Of a stretch of 5,605 bases of DNA, positions 1 through 5,446 are shown one piece after another. The notes under the pieces were generated by a model. It was not told the DNA's origin, searched no databases, and worked only from the letters and a program-made list of their open reading frames with translations. Origin of the DNA: JAHECQ01 sp047638695 (GTDB taxonomy: Bacteria > Actinomycetota > Acidimicrobiia > Acidimicrobiales > SZUA-35); the NCBI GenBank assembly GCA_047638695.1, contig JBLINY010000202.1, positions 1-5,605 on the forward strand. Direction: 5' to 3'. The position numbers and the translations under genes were made by a program. The stretch's first letter is position 1. The number at the start of each line of letters is the position of its first letter.

Positions 1-470
1 ATGATGAGCCATCCATTCGTCTCGAAACTCAGCCAGCCTTCGTCGGGTGCCCCGGCAGCCGAGCCGAGCTGGGTAAAGAAGGCATTGGCCGTGCCCGTGT
101 TGTAGTCGTTGTCGCCGGGCACAGCCCCAAGTCGCTCAAGGTCGTCGGCGTAGAGAGGGGCGAAGCAATTCTCGAAGTCAGCGGCCGATCCGTTGGGGTA
201 AGCGGTATCGCCAACCATCAAAATCTCGCCGTCGATCTCGTCGACGAGGGCTGCGACTTCAGCATCTGGCCCCCGACAATCGGCCGCATCGGCGAGGGCG
301 ATCAAGGTGGTTGTTTCGCCGTCTTGGCCAGGTGCGAGGCTGGTGGCGGTCGTGTTCTGGTCAACAAGCTTGATGTCGGCCTGTGAGATTGAGGTACACG
401 ACATGATGAGCACACTTGCGGTCATCATCACGACAACGCGGACAAGGAGCGCCGGAGTTGGTTGCCTCAT
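1..470 (-). CDS. Calcineurin-like metallophosphoesterase lipoprotein, N-terminal part (cut by window edge)
   Basis: The frame is open from an ATG at 470 to the window edge, giving 156 residues with no stop. Residues 1-25 form a lipoprotein signal peptide: Arg2 and Arg11, then a hydrophobic stretch ending in LIMSC, with Cys25 as the expected lipidated residue, so the protein should be anchored outside the membrane. After a Thr/Ala-rich linker come metallophosphoesterase landmarks: a weak first motif around Asp61 (ALADAADC, where relatives usually have a Gly-Asp pair), the second motif GDTAYPNGS at 87-95, and PGDNDY at 118-123 in place of the usual GNHD/GNHE. The text that follows (FFTQLGSAAG, then GWLSFE) matches the acid/alkaline phosphatase-like members of this superfamily. 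The metal-binding C-terminal half lies outside the window and the substrate is unknown. The ATG lacks a well-placed Shine-Dalgarno. An in-frame GTG at 527 would add 19 residues but fits the signal peptide worse. It is divergent from the enoyl-CoA hydratase gene. Confidence 0.8.
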   Translation of the reverse strand, partial: MRQPTPALLVRVVVMMTASVLIMSCTSISQADIKLVDQNTTATSLAPGQDGETTTLIALADAADCRGPDAEVAALVDEIDGEILMVGDTAYPNGSAADFENCFAPLYADDLERLGAVPGDNDYNTGTANAFFTQLGSAAGAPDEGWLSFETNGWLI

Positions 471-540
471 CGGTTCGGAGGCTACCTTCGAACACTTCCG
501 CCGAGCAGGACTACTGCGAGCCCTCACCAGGAGTACACCG
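471..540. promoter_or_regulatory. Divergent intergenic gap, probable promoter region for both flanking genes
   Basis: This 70-base gap separates the starts of two divergent genes, so at least one promoter is expected in or near it. The only plus-strand match I can offer is TACCTT at 483-488 as a TAnnnT-type -10, with TTGCCT (462-467) 15 bases upstream, which is short spacing. No clear operator palindrome is visible. The call rests on gene geometry more than on motif quality. Confidence 0.3.
529..533 (+). promoter_or_regulatory. Ribosome binding site that fixes the enoyl-CoA hydratase start
   Basis: AGGAG sits 7 bases before the ATG at 541. It decides the start. The reading frame stays open upstream to an ATG/GTG region near 307, but that extension has no such site, lies over the divergent lipoprotein gene, and would add residues that no crotonase family member has. 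Confidence 0.8.
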
Positions 541-1326
541 ATGGGTGAATTCGTTAACATCGAAGAAACCGACCACGAAGGCGTGGTGATCATCCGACTG
601 GATCGCCCGAAGGCCAACGCGCTGAACGCCCAGGTGGGCCACGAGCTCACCGCAGCGGCCACCGAGGTTGCTGGTCGTAGCGACGTTCGCGCCGTTGTTC
701 TCACCGGCGTCGACCGTTTCTTTGCCGCGGGCGCCGACATCGCCGCCTTTCCGGTGAACGACGGCTATCGAGACCCCTCCCTCATGGTCGACCCGCTGAA
801 CGAAGCCAACTTCGCGCTCGAGAACCTGCCGCAGATCACCATCTCCGCGGTCCGAGGATTTGCTCTCGGTGGTGGGTGCGAGTTGTCGATGGCCACCGAT
901 TTTCGGGTGTGCGGTGAAGGTGCTGCTTTCGGACAGCCCGAGATCCTGCTTGGCATCATCCCCGGGGCTGGTGGCACACAGCGCCTCACACGCCTGGTGG
1001 GCGTCACGATGGCCAAGGAGCTCGGATATACCGGGCGCATGGTCAAGGCCGACGAGGCGCTCAGGATCGGTCTTGTGTCAGCCGTCTACCCCGATGGCGA
1101 GGTGCTTGATAAGGCACTCGAGATGGCAGCCCAATACGCCAAGGGACCGGCCGCGCTCAGCAACGTGAAGAAGGCGATTCAAGACGGCCTTTCCGTCTCG
1201 ATCGAGGAAGCCATAGCCATCGAGAAGCGCGAGTTCGTCAACTCGTTCCAGACCGACGATGCCGTCATTGGTATCAAGAGCTTCCTGGAGCACGGGCCGG
1301 GCAAGGCAGAGTTCACCGGCAAGTGA
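541..1326 (+). CDS. Enoyl-CoA hydratase (crotonase family)
   Basis: This 261-residue protein has the usual length of a single-domain enoyl-CoA hydratase, which adds water across the trans-2,3 double bond of enoyl-CoA in beta-oxidation. The crotonase landmarks appear in order: DRPKANALN at 21-29, the oxyanion-hole segment AAGADIAAF at 62-70, GFALGGGCEL at 106-115, and GQPEILLGIIPGAGGTQR at 131-148. Glu114 and Glu134 are 20 residues apart and match the two catalytic glutamates of rat mitochondrial hydratase (Glu144/Glu164), so the enzyme should be a true hydratase and not a one-Glu isomerase or dehalogenase relative. It lacks the dehydrogenase domain of FadB/FadJ-type fusions. It should be cytoplasmic. 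Its stop overlaps the hpt start by 4 bases, so the two are almost certainly co-transcribed. Chain-length preference cannot be read from the sequence, so no symbol is given. Confidence 0.93.
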   Translation: MGEFVNIEETDHEGVVIIRLDRPKANALNAQVGHELTAAATEVAGRSDVRAVVLTGVDRFFAAGADIAAFPVNDGYRDPSLMVDPLNEANFALENLPQITISAVRGFALGGGCELSMATDFRVCGEGAAFGQPEILLGIIPGAGGTQRLTRLVGVTMAKELGYTGRMVKADEALRIGLVSAVYPDGEVLDKALEMAAQYAKGPAALSNVKKAIQDGLSVSIEEAIAIEKREFVNSFQTDDAVIGIKSFLEHGPGKAEFTGK

Positions 1327-1865
1327 ACCCCTACCCGTCTCCCGGGGACGTCGGCGAGATTTTGGTATCAGCCGAGCAGATCCAACAGCGGGTATCAGAA
1401 CTGGGGCAGCAGATCGCAGCCGACTGCGCCGGTTCGGCACCACTTCTTGTGGGGATACTCAAAGGAAGTGTGCTGTTCACAGCCGACCTGATGCGAGCCA
1501 TCGACGGCCCGGTCGAGATCGACTTCATGGCCGTCTCGTCCTATGGCAACGCCACCGAGTCCAGTGGTGTTGTTCGTATCGTTAAGGACCTCGACGAGTC
1601 GATCGCCGGCCGCGATGTAATTTTGGTGGAGGACATCATCGACTCGGGTCTCACGATGGCCTTCCTGCTCGAGCACCTCGCGGCCCAGGGGCCGGCGTCG
1701 GTCAAGACGTGTTCATTGTTGGTGCGTGAAGGCCAGCAGGCGCCCGACGTACAGCTCGACTACGTGGGTTTTCGCATCCCGCCAGCGTTTGTGATCGGCT
1801 ACGGCCTCGATGTCGCGCAGCGCTATCGGAACCTGCCGTACATCGCCAGCTACACCGGCCGCTGA
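1323..1865 (+). CDS. hpt: Hypoxanthine phosphoribosyltransferase
   Basis: This 180-residue purine salvage enzyme converts hypoxanthine (and often guanine) plus PRPP into IMP (GMP). The GTG start overlaps the upstream TGA stop as GTGA, which suggests translational coupling; no separate strong Shine-Dalgarno is seen. Family features in order: GILKGS at 44-49 (the Leu-Lys cis-peptide loop), the flexible-loop segment VSSYGN at 71-76, the PRPP-binding motif VILVEDIIDSGLTM at 99-112 with Glu103, Asp104 and probable catalytic base Asp107, and the C-terminal GFRIPPAFVIGYGLDVAQRYRNLPYI at 149-174. Length and spacing match bacterial Hpt. One oddity: the segment LLVREGQQ (132-139) has Arg135 where human HPRT (Lys165) and the E. 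coli and mycobacterial enzymes, as I recall them, have lysine contacting the purine. The enzyme is expected in the cytoplasm. It is the last gene of its unit, closed by the hairpin at 1868-1905. Confidence 0.95.
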   Translation: MNPYPSPGDVGEILVSAEQIQQRVSELGQQIAADCAGSAPLLVGILKGSVLFTADLMRAIDGPVEIDFMAVSSYGNATESSGVVRIVKDLDESIAGRDVILVEDIIDSGLTMAFLLEHLAAQGPASVKTCSLLVREGQQAPDVQLDYVGFRIPPAFVIGYGLDVAQRYRNLPYIASYTGR

Positions 1866-1867
1866 CT

Positions 1868-1905
1868 CGATTCCCTCAAATCCCTTGTGGGTTTGTCGGG
1901 AATTG
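1868..1905 (+). terminator. Hairpin after hpt, probable terminator without a T tract
   Basis: Starting three bases after the hpt stop, an 8-pair outer arm (1868-1875 with 1898-1905, one G-T wobble) is followed by a 4-pair CAAA/TTTG segment (1877-1880 with 1892-1895) and a 3-pair CCC/GGG segment (1882-1884 with 1889-1891) capped by a TTGT loop. This makes about 15 pairs with a single-base bulge and a small internal loop. No T run follows, as is common for hairpin terminators in GC-rich actinobacteria. Its position between two transcription units favours termination; it could also act in the leader of the next gene if transcription starts upstream of it. Confidence 0.6.
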
Positions 1906-1915
1906 ACCCTACTCT
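1903..1915 (+). promoter_or_regulatory. Possible promoter elements for the O-acetylhomoserine sulfhydrylase gene
   Basis: TACTCT at 1910-1915 fits a relaxed TAnnnT -10 and would start transcription near 1922, giving a leader of about 30 bases with the ribosome site at 1940. TTGACC at 1903-1908 looks like a -35 but has no AT-rich -10 the right distance downstream (1926-1931 is CG-rich). The two readings exclude each other, and both are weak. Confidence 0.25.
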
Positions 1916-1951
1916 CAGACGGAGACGTCCGACGGAAGTAGGAGCACACAA

Positions 1952-3274
1952 ATGGCCACCGATGGTTGGGGTTTCGAGACCAAGCAGATCCACAGCGGGC
2001 AGGAGCCGGACTCGGCCACAGGCGCCCGAGCGGTACCGATCTACCAGACAACGGCGTATCAGTTCCGTGACGCGGCTCACGCCGCGAACTTGTTTGCACT
2101 TGGCGAGCCAGGGAACATCTATACCCGCATCATGAACCCGACCCAGGGTGTTCTCGAGACCCGCGTCGCGGCGCTCGAGAATGGACTATCGGAGACGGCC
2201 GCCGGGGTTCCCGGTGCTCTCGCCGTGGCATCAGGGCAGGCAGCCGAGACGCTCGCCATCATGAATATCGCCGAAGCCGGCGATCACATCGTTGCCGGCG
2301 CCGCTCTTTATGGCGGTACCTACAACCTGCTTCACTACACGCTGCCCAAGTTCGGTATCGAGACAAGCTTTGTCGACGACGCCGACGATCTTGACGCGTG
2401 GCGCGCTGCGGTCAAGCCGAACACCAAGTTGTTCTACGGCGAGTCCATTGGCAACCCGATGAACAACGTGCTTGACATCGAAGGCGTCTCCGGTGTTGCC
2501 CACGAGGTTGGGGTACCGCTGGTCATCGACAACACCGTTGCCAGCCCCTATCTGATCCGTCCGCTCGAGTGGGGCGCCGACATCGTCGTCCACTCGGCCA
2601 CCAAGTTCCTCGGCGGGCACGGCACCTCGATCGCCGGTGTCATCGTCGATGGCGGGTCGTTCGAGTTCTCCGACGCTGAGCGGTTCCCGAACTACAACGA
2701 ACCCGACCCCAGCTATCACGGATTGCAGTACTGGCCAATGTTGGGCGCCGGGTCCTATATCGCCAAGGCCCGCGTTCAGTTGCTGCGCGACCTCGGCCCT
2801 TCGATCAGCCCGTTCAACGCCTTCCAGGTTCTGCAGGGCATCGAGACTCTTTCGCTGCGGATGGAACGCCACGTCGAGAATGCGCAGGCCGTCGCCGAAT
2901 GGCTGGCAGCCCATGATGAGGTCGAGTCGGTGAACTACGCCGGCCTGCCTTCTTCGCCCTGGTACGCCAACGCTCAGAAGTATGCGCACGGTCAGGGCGC
3001 TGGCTCGGTGCCGTCGTTCATCATCAAGGGCGGCCGCGATGCCGGTGAGCGATTCGTGAATGCACTCGAACTCCATAGCCACGTCGCCAACATCGGCGAT
3101 GTCCGGTCGCTAGTGATCCATCCAGCATCCACCACTCATTCTCAGCTGACTCCTGAGGAGCAAGCGGCGACCGGTGTATACCCGGGACTCGTGCGGCTCA
3201 GCGTCGGCCTCGAGTCGATCGACGACATCCTTGCGGACCTGTCGAACGGTTTCCGGGCGGCCAAGGACGCCTAG
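1952..3274 (+). CDS. metY: O-acetylhomoserine sulfhydrylase (PLP-dependent, Cys/Met metabolism family)
   Basis: This 440-residue protein makes homocysteine from O-acetyl-L-homoserine and sulfide, the direct-sulfhydrylation route to methionine. It is a full-length fold-type I PLP enzyme. Visible features: FETKQIHSGQ at 8-17, the phosphate/partner-subunit contact YTRIMNPT at 57-64, ASGQAA at 93-98, VIDNT at 191-195 with Asp193 for the pyridine nitrogen, and SATKFLGGHGTS at 215-226 with Lys218 as the Schiff-base lysine. The insertion NYNEPDPSYHGLQYW (247-261), the GDVRSLVIHPASTTHSQL block (382-399) and a length above 420 separate it from cystathionine gamma-synthase and gamma-lyase (about 380-400 residues). 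The ATG has an AGGAG 7 bases upstream (1940-1944). The acetyltransferase that makes the substrate (MetX) is not in the window, although the two genes often sit together. It stands alone between hairpins at 1868-1905 and 3289-3336. The exact sulfur donor cannot be proven here. Confidence 0.93.
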   Translation: MATDGWGFETKQIHSGQEPDSATGARAVPIYQTTAYQFRDAAHAANLFALGEPGNIYTRIMNPTQGVLETRVAALENGLSETAAGVPGALAVASGQAAETLAIMNIAEAGDHIVAGAALYGGTYNLLHYTLPKFGIETSFVDDADDLDAWRAAVKPNTKLFYGESIGNPMNNVLDIEGVSGVAHEVGVPLVIDNTVASPYLIRPLEWGADIVVHSATKFLGGHGTSIAGVIVDGGSFEFSDAERFPNYNEPDPSYHGLQYWPMLGAGSYIAKARVQLLRDLGPSISPFNAFQVLQGIETLSLRMERHVENAQAVAEWLAAHDEVESVNYAGLPSSPWYANAQKYAHGQGAGSVPSFIIKGGRDAGERFVNALELHSHVANIGDVRSLVIHPASTTHSQLTPEEQAATGVYPGLVRLSVGLESIDDILADLSNGFRAAKDA

Positions 3275-3288
3275 TTATTAGCCGGGCT

Positions 3289-3323
3289 GGTCGAGTGCAT
3301 GTGACCTTTCGCATGCCTCGACC
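3289..3323 (+). terminator. Strong hairpin after metY, probable terminator
   Basis: Beginning 14 bases after the metY stop, GGTCGAG (3289-3295) pairs with CTCGACC (3317-3323) and GCATG (3297-3301) pairs with CATGC (3312-3316), with only T3296 bulged and an 8-10 base loop (closed by a possible T-G wobble). Twelve perfect pairs in a non-coding gap point to a transcription terminator. It has no T tail. Confidence 0.65.
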
Positions 3324-3336
3324 TGCCAACGGCAGG
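3322..3336 (+). terminator. Second short hairpin after metY
   Basis: CCTGCC and GGCAGG form a perfect 6-pair stem around an AAC loop. It shares two bases (3322-3323) with the larger hairpin upstream, so both can nearly form in tandem. It could be a backup terminator or a processing/stability element; the sequence cannot decide between these. Confidence 0.45.
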
Positions 3337-3347
3337 CCTGTTCTGAC

Positions 3348-3353
3348 TACAGT
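3348..3353 (+). promoter_or_regulatory. Possible -10 element for the cyclophilin gene
   Basis: TACAGT fits the relaxed TAnnnT -10 pattern. It would start transcription near 3360, about 12 bases before the ribosome site. No convincing -35 is seen (3325-3330 lies inside the hairpin stem). It is also the core of a small GACT/AGTC inverted repeat (3345-3354). Confidence 0.25.
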
Positions 3354-3371
3354 CGGGCGATTCCCCTACCC

Positions 3372-3376
3372 AGGAG
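3372..3376 (+). promoter_or_regulatory. Ribosome binding site that fixes the GTG start of the cyclophilin
   Basis: AGGAG lies 7 bases before GTG at 3384, the same spacing as at the enoyl-CoA hydratase and metY genes. This supports the GTG over the later in-frame ATG (residue 23), which has no such site at that distance. Confidence 0.75.
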
Positions 3377-3383
3377 TCAAGCT

Positions 3384-3941
3384 GTGCCTGAATGCCCCGC
3401 CGCCGATGGATCGAGTCCTCAACAGCGAACGTTCGATGGACCGTTCCCGATGTGCATCGACCCGGCCAAACGTTATACGGCCGAAATGGTCACCAGCATG
3501 GGAACGCTTGTCATCGCACTCGATCCGATTGCTGCGCCGAAAACGGTCAACAACTTCGTCAGCTTGGCTCGCTACCACTACTACGACGGGCTGAACTTTC
3601 ACCGGGTGATTCAAGGCTTCGTATTGCAGGGTGGTTGTCCTGAGGGATCAGGACGTGGTGGGCCCGGCTACCGCTTCGAGGACGAATTGCCGGCCGCTGG
3701 CCGCTACGAACTTGGATCACTGGCCATGGCCAACGCCGGACCCAACACCAACGGCAGCCAGTTCTTCGTGATCTCAGGTCCCAGCGGCATGGGCCTGCCG
3801 CCGCAGTACTCGCTCTTCGGCAAAGTTGTCTCCGGCCTCGAGCACGTCGACAAGATGGAAAAGGTTGCCACCGGCGCTGGCGACAAGCCGACCGTCGACA
3901 TGATTATCGAGTCGGTCACCGTCACCGAGCACGACGACTGA
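3384..3941 (+). CDS. Peptidyl-prolyl cis-trans isomerase, cyclophilin type
   Basis: This 185-residue protein catalyses cis-trans isomerisation of Xaa-Pro bonds during protein folding. A roughly 30-residue N-terminal extension precedes the cyclophilin core (about 31-182). It contains no hydrophobic signal peptide or membrane segment, so a cytoplasmic location is expected. Core motifs: FHRVIQGFVLQGG at 72-84 with Arg74 (Arg55 of human CypA), Phe79 and Gln82; SLAMANAGPNTNGSQFFV at 112-129 with Gln126 and Phe128; and LPPQYSLFGKV at 138-148. Human CypA has Trp121 in the last loop; here the loop has Gly/Leu and no Trp, so weak cyclosporin binding would be expected. Start chosen as GTG from the AGGAG site. 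The next gene begins 20 bases after its stop, so the two are probably one operon. The family is clear; its clients are not. Confidence 0.93.
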   Translation: MPECPAADGSSPQQRTFDGPFPMCIDPAKRYTAEMVTSMGTLVIALDPIAAPKTVNNFVSLARYHYYDGLNFHRVIQGFVLQGGCPEGSGRGGPGYRFEDELPAAGRYELGSLAMANAGPNTNGSQFFVISGPSGMGLPPQYSLFGKVVSGLEHVDKMEKVATGAGDKPTVDMIIESVTVTEHDD

Positions 3942-3961
3942 CCTGTTAGGCCGCCTGTTCC

Positions 3962-4942
3962 ATGGACACCATCCTTGACGTTGACCTGTTGAAGTTCGAG
4001 CAGGGGAGTCCGGCTGACCGCCGGGCCGTCACCGACGGTGTGATGCGGTCACTTCAGACCGGCTTCGTCTATGTGAGCACCGATCTCAGCGAAGAACTGC
4101 TCGATGCTGCCTACGGCATGCTCGAGCAGTTCTTCTCGTTGAGCACCGATGACAAGCAGAGCGCGGTCGCACCGGGAACTCACGGACAGACTGGCTATAC
4201 GGGCCTGCTGGTCGAGACTGCAGCGATCAGTGATGTGCCCGATTGGAAGGAGATGCTCAATTGGGGTCGGGAGATTCCGGAAGGGCATCCGCTGCAAAGG
4301 AAGTACCCCCAGCGATACCCCCGCCGAGTGCTTCCCGAGGATCAGGTACCCGGGATTACGGCGGTCTTGGCCGAGTTCCATGATCGGGTCGAGGATGTGC
4401 AGCGCAGGTTCCTGCGGGTAATCGCTGAGGGGATCGGGTGTCACGAGTCGTTCTTCGACACCATGCTCACTGATGGAACGACGCTCACTCGGGCCATTCA
4501 TTACCCGGCGATGGAAGCGGCTCCCAATGCCTCGCATGTTTGGGCGGCCGAACATGCCGACATCAACATTGTCACCGCGCTGCCACGGGCGTCGGCACGA
4601 GGGTTACAAGTGAAGGTTGGCGAGCACGGCGAGCAGCGGTGGGTCGATGCCGTGCCACCCCAGAAAAGCGTCATCATGAACACCGGCATCATGCTGGAAC
4701 ATCTGACCAACGGGGTCATCGGTAGCGGTATCCACCAGGTGATCGCCGACCCCGACCAGCCCGGTGATCGCTATTCGGTGGTGCAGTTCGCTCATCCGAC
4801 ACCATGGACGGTGCTATCTCCGGTGTCGTCGTGCGTTACCCCGGACAACCCTCAGCGGTTTGCCCCGATTGAGGCCGGCGACCGTCTCGATCAGGTGTTA
4901 TACGAGATCAACTTGGTCGAGAGTGCTCGCCGACTCGACTGA
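3962..4942 (+). CDS. Isopenicillin N synthase-like Fe(II)/2-oxoglutarate-dependent oxygenase, substrate unknown
   Basis: This 326-residue protein has the normal length of the IPNS/plant-dioxygenase-like branch of the Fe(II)/2-oxoglutarate oxygenases. The N-terminal domain carries the typical TGFVYV turn at 33-38 and a helix with LEQFFSLSTDDKQ at 54-66, followed by the conserved-looking DWKEMLNWG at 94-102. In the double-stranded beta-helix core, His198 and Asp200 (EHADIN) and His258 (GIHQVI) form the iron triad, and Arg270 with Ser272 (RYS) is the R-x-S pair that binds 2-oxoglutarate. All key residues are present, so an active hydroxylase, desaturase or related oxidase is expected. Which substrate it uses cannot be told: no biosynthetic partner genes are nearby, only a cyclophilin 20 bases upstream, which suggests co-transcription. 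The ATG has only a weak site (TTAGG, 3946-3950, 11 bases away). It should be cytoplasmic. True isopenicillin N synthase is unlikely, since that enzyme lacks 2-oxoglutarate and no beta-lactam genes are seen. Confidence 0.88.
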   Translation: MDTILDVDLLKFEQGSPADRRAVTDGVMRSLQTGFVYVSTDLSEELLDAAYGMLEQFFSLSTDDKQSAVAPGTHGQTGYTGLLVETAAISDVPDWKEMLNWGREIPEGHPLQRKYPQRYPRRVLPEDQVPGITAVLAEFHDRVEDVQRRFLRVIAEGIGCHESFFDTMLTDGTTLTRAIHYPAMEAAPNASHVWAAEHADINIVTALPRASARGLQVKVGEHGEQRWVDAVPPQKSVIMNTGIMLEHLTNGVIGSGIHQVIADPDQPGDRYSVVQFAHPTPWTVLSPVSSCVTPDNPQRFAPIEAGDRLDQVLYEINLVESARRLD

Positions 4943-4960
4943 CGGCGGGCGTTCGTCGGC
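4929..4960 (+). terminator. Weak hairpin spanning the oxygenase stop codon
   Basis: GCCGAC (4929-4934) pairs with GTCGGC (4955-4960), with a possible small inner stem (4941-4944 with 4950-4953) in the loop. The left arm lies inside the last codons of the oxygenase gene and no T run follows. It is the only candidate terminator between the oxygenase and msrB, but it could be chance. Confidence 0.3.
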
Positions 4961-5023
4961 ACTGACCTGATAAACAACTCCTGAACACTGGAACATCGGC
5001 CGGCCGAAAGGGTTCTACTGAAC
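4943..5023 (+). promoter_or_regulatory. Gap before msrB with possible promoter and leader
   Basis: This 81-base gap probably holds the msrB promoter. GATAAA at 4969-4974 matches four of six -10 positions and is the most AT-rich spot, but no good -35 stands 16-18 bases upstream. Downstream are a perfect 12-base palindrome (4996-5007, CGGCCGGCCG flanked by T and A) and the likely ribosome site GAAAGGG (5006-5012), 11 bases before the ATG. The palindrome ends in the ribosome site, so it could affect translation, but GC-rich palindromes of this size are common by chance. Confidence 0.3.
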
Positions 5024-5437
5024 ATGACCGAGAAGACTTTCAATGACGAAGACCTCCGCTCTCGCCTCAGCCCTGAGCAATATGAAGTGACACAGCAGGC
5101 CGGAACCGAACGGCCCTTTACCGGTGAGTACTGGAATATCTGGGACGACGGCACGTATGCCTGCATCGTCTGTGACACCCCACTGTTCGAGTCAGATACC
5201 AAGTTCGATGCTGGTTGCGGTTGGCCCAGCTTCTCGCAGGCCCTTTCAGAGGACGCAGTCGAAGAGCGCCGAGACATGAGTCTTGGAATGCTCCGCACCG
5301 AAGTGCTTTGCAAGGGGTGCGGAGCCCACTTGGGGCACGTGTTCCCTGATGGCCCGACGCCTACGGGATTGCGCTACTGCATGAACTCGGCGTCACTCAG
5401 CCTGGACAAGCCGGAACCTTCCGAACCTTCCAATTAG
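5024..5437 (+). CDS. msrB: Peptide methionine-R-sulfoxide reductase MsrB
   Basis: This 137-residue enzyme reduces the R epimer of methionine sulfoxide in proteins, usually recycled by thioredoxin. It is a full single-domain MsrB with no MsrA fusion and no signal peptide, hence cytoplasmic. Features: FTGEYWNIWDDGTYAC at 32-47, zinc-binding pairs CIVC (Cys47/Cys50) and CKGC (Cys96/Cys99), GCGWPSF at 64-70, the HLGHVFPDGP block at 102-111, and RYCMNSASL at 117-125. Cys119 is the catalytic nucleophile. Cys65, 54 residues earlier in the GCGWPSF loop, matches the resolving cysteine of thioredoxin-dependent MsrBs (Ser in relatives that lack it). The ATG at 5024 gives the standard MsrB N-terminus. 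The C-terminal tail has an in-frame 9-base duplication encoding EPSEPS (131-136), just before a non-coding repeat array. It converges with the minus-strand gene at the window end. Confidence 0.96.
   Translation: MTEKTFNDEDLRSRLSPEQYEVTQQAGTERPFTGEYWNIWDDGTYACIVCDTPLFESDTKFDAGCGWPSFSQALSEDAVEERRDMSLGMLRTEVLCKGCGAHLGHVFPDGPTPTGLRYCMNSASLSLDKPEPSEPSN
5414..5431 (+). repeat. 9-base tandem duplication at the 3' end of msrB
   Basis: GAACCTTCC occurs twice in perfect tandem, in frame, and encodes EPS-EPS just before the final Asn and the stop. The rest of the MsrB fold ends earlier, so the tail is probably tolerant of copy-number change. Confidence 0.85.
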
Positions 5438-5446
5438 GTCCCAAGG

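Noticed and set aside
307..540. In-frame upstream extension of the enoyl-CoA hydratase
   Set aside because: It lies over the divergent lipoprotein gene, has no ribosome site, and adds 78 residues not found in crotonases. The ATG at 541 has a well-placed AGGAG.
1866..1951. SAM or SAH riboswitch before metY
   Set aside because: The gap is only 86 bases, most of it one simple hairpin, and I see none of the conserved junction or pseudoknot elements of the known classes.
2231..3082. Long minus-strand open frame of 283 codons opposite metY
   Set aside because: It is antisense to a clearly conserved PLP enzyme, shows no recognisable domain, and is a common by-product of GC-rich third positions on the coding strand.
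1952..3274. Cystathionine gamma-synthase or methionine gamma-lyase as the identity of the PLP enzyme
   Set aside because: The 440-residue length and the NYNEPDPSYHGLQYW insertion fit O-acetylhomoserine sulfhydrylase better than these shorter relatives.
4049..4555. Minus-strand open frame of 168 codons opposite the oxygenase
   Set aside because: It is a shadow of the oxygenase gene, with no domain, no ribosome site and no independent support.
3962..4942. True isopenicillin N synthase or a beta-lactam cluster
   Set aside because: The protein keeps the R-x-S 2-oxoglutarate pair in a general oxygenase setting, and no ACV synthetase, acyltransferase or expandase gene is present.
4996..5007. GC-rich 12-base palindrome upstream of msrB as an operator
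   Set aside because: A perfect palindrome of this size made only of CG-rich blocks is expected by chance in GC-rich DNA, and no second copy is seen.
4891..5313. Minus-strand open frame of 140 codons opposite msrB
   Set aside because: It overlaps the conserved MsrB frame including its zinc and catalytic motifs; the translated text is low-complexity Ser/Arg-rich.
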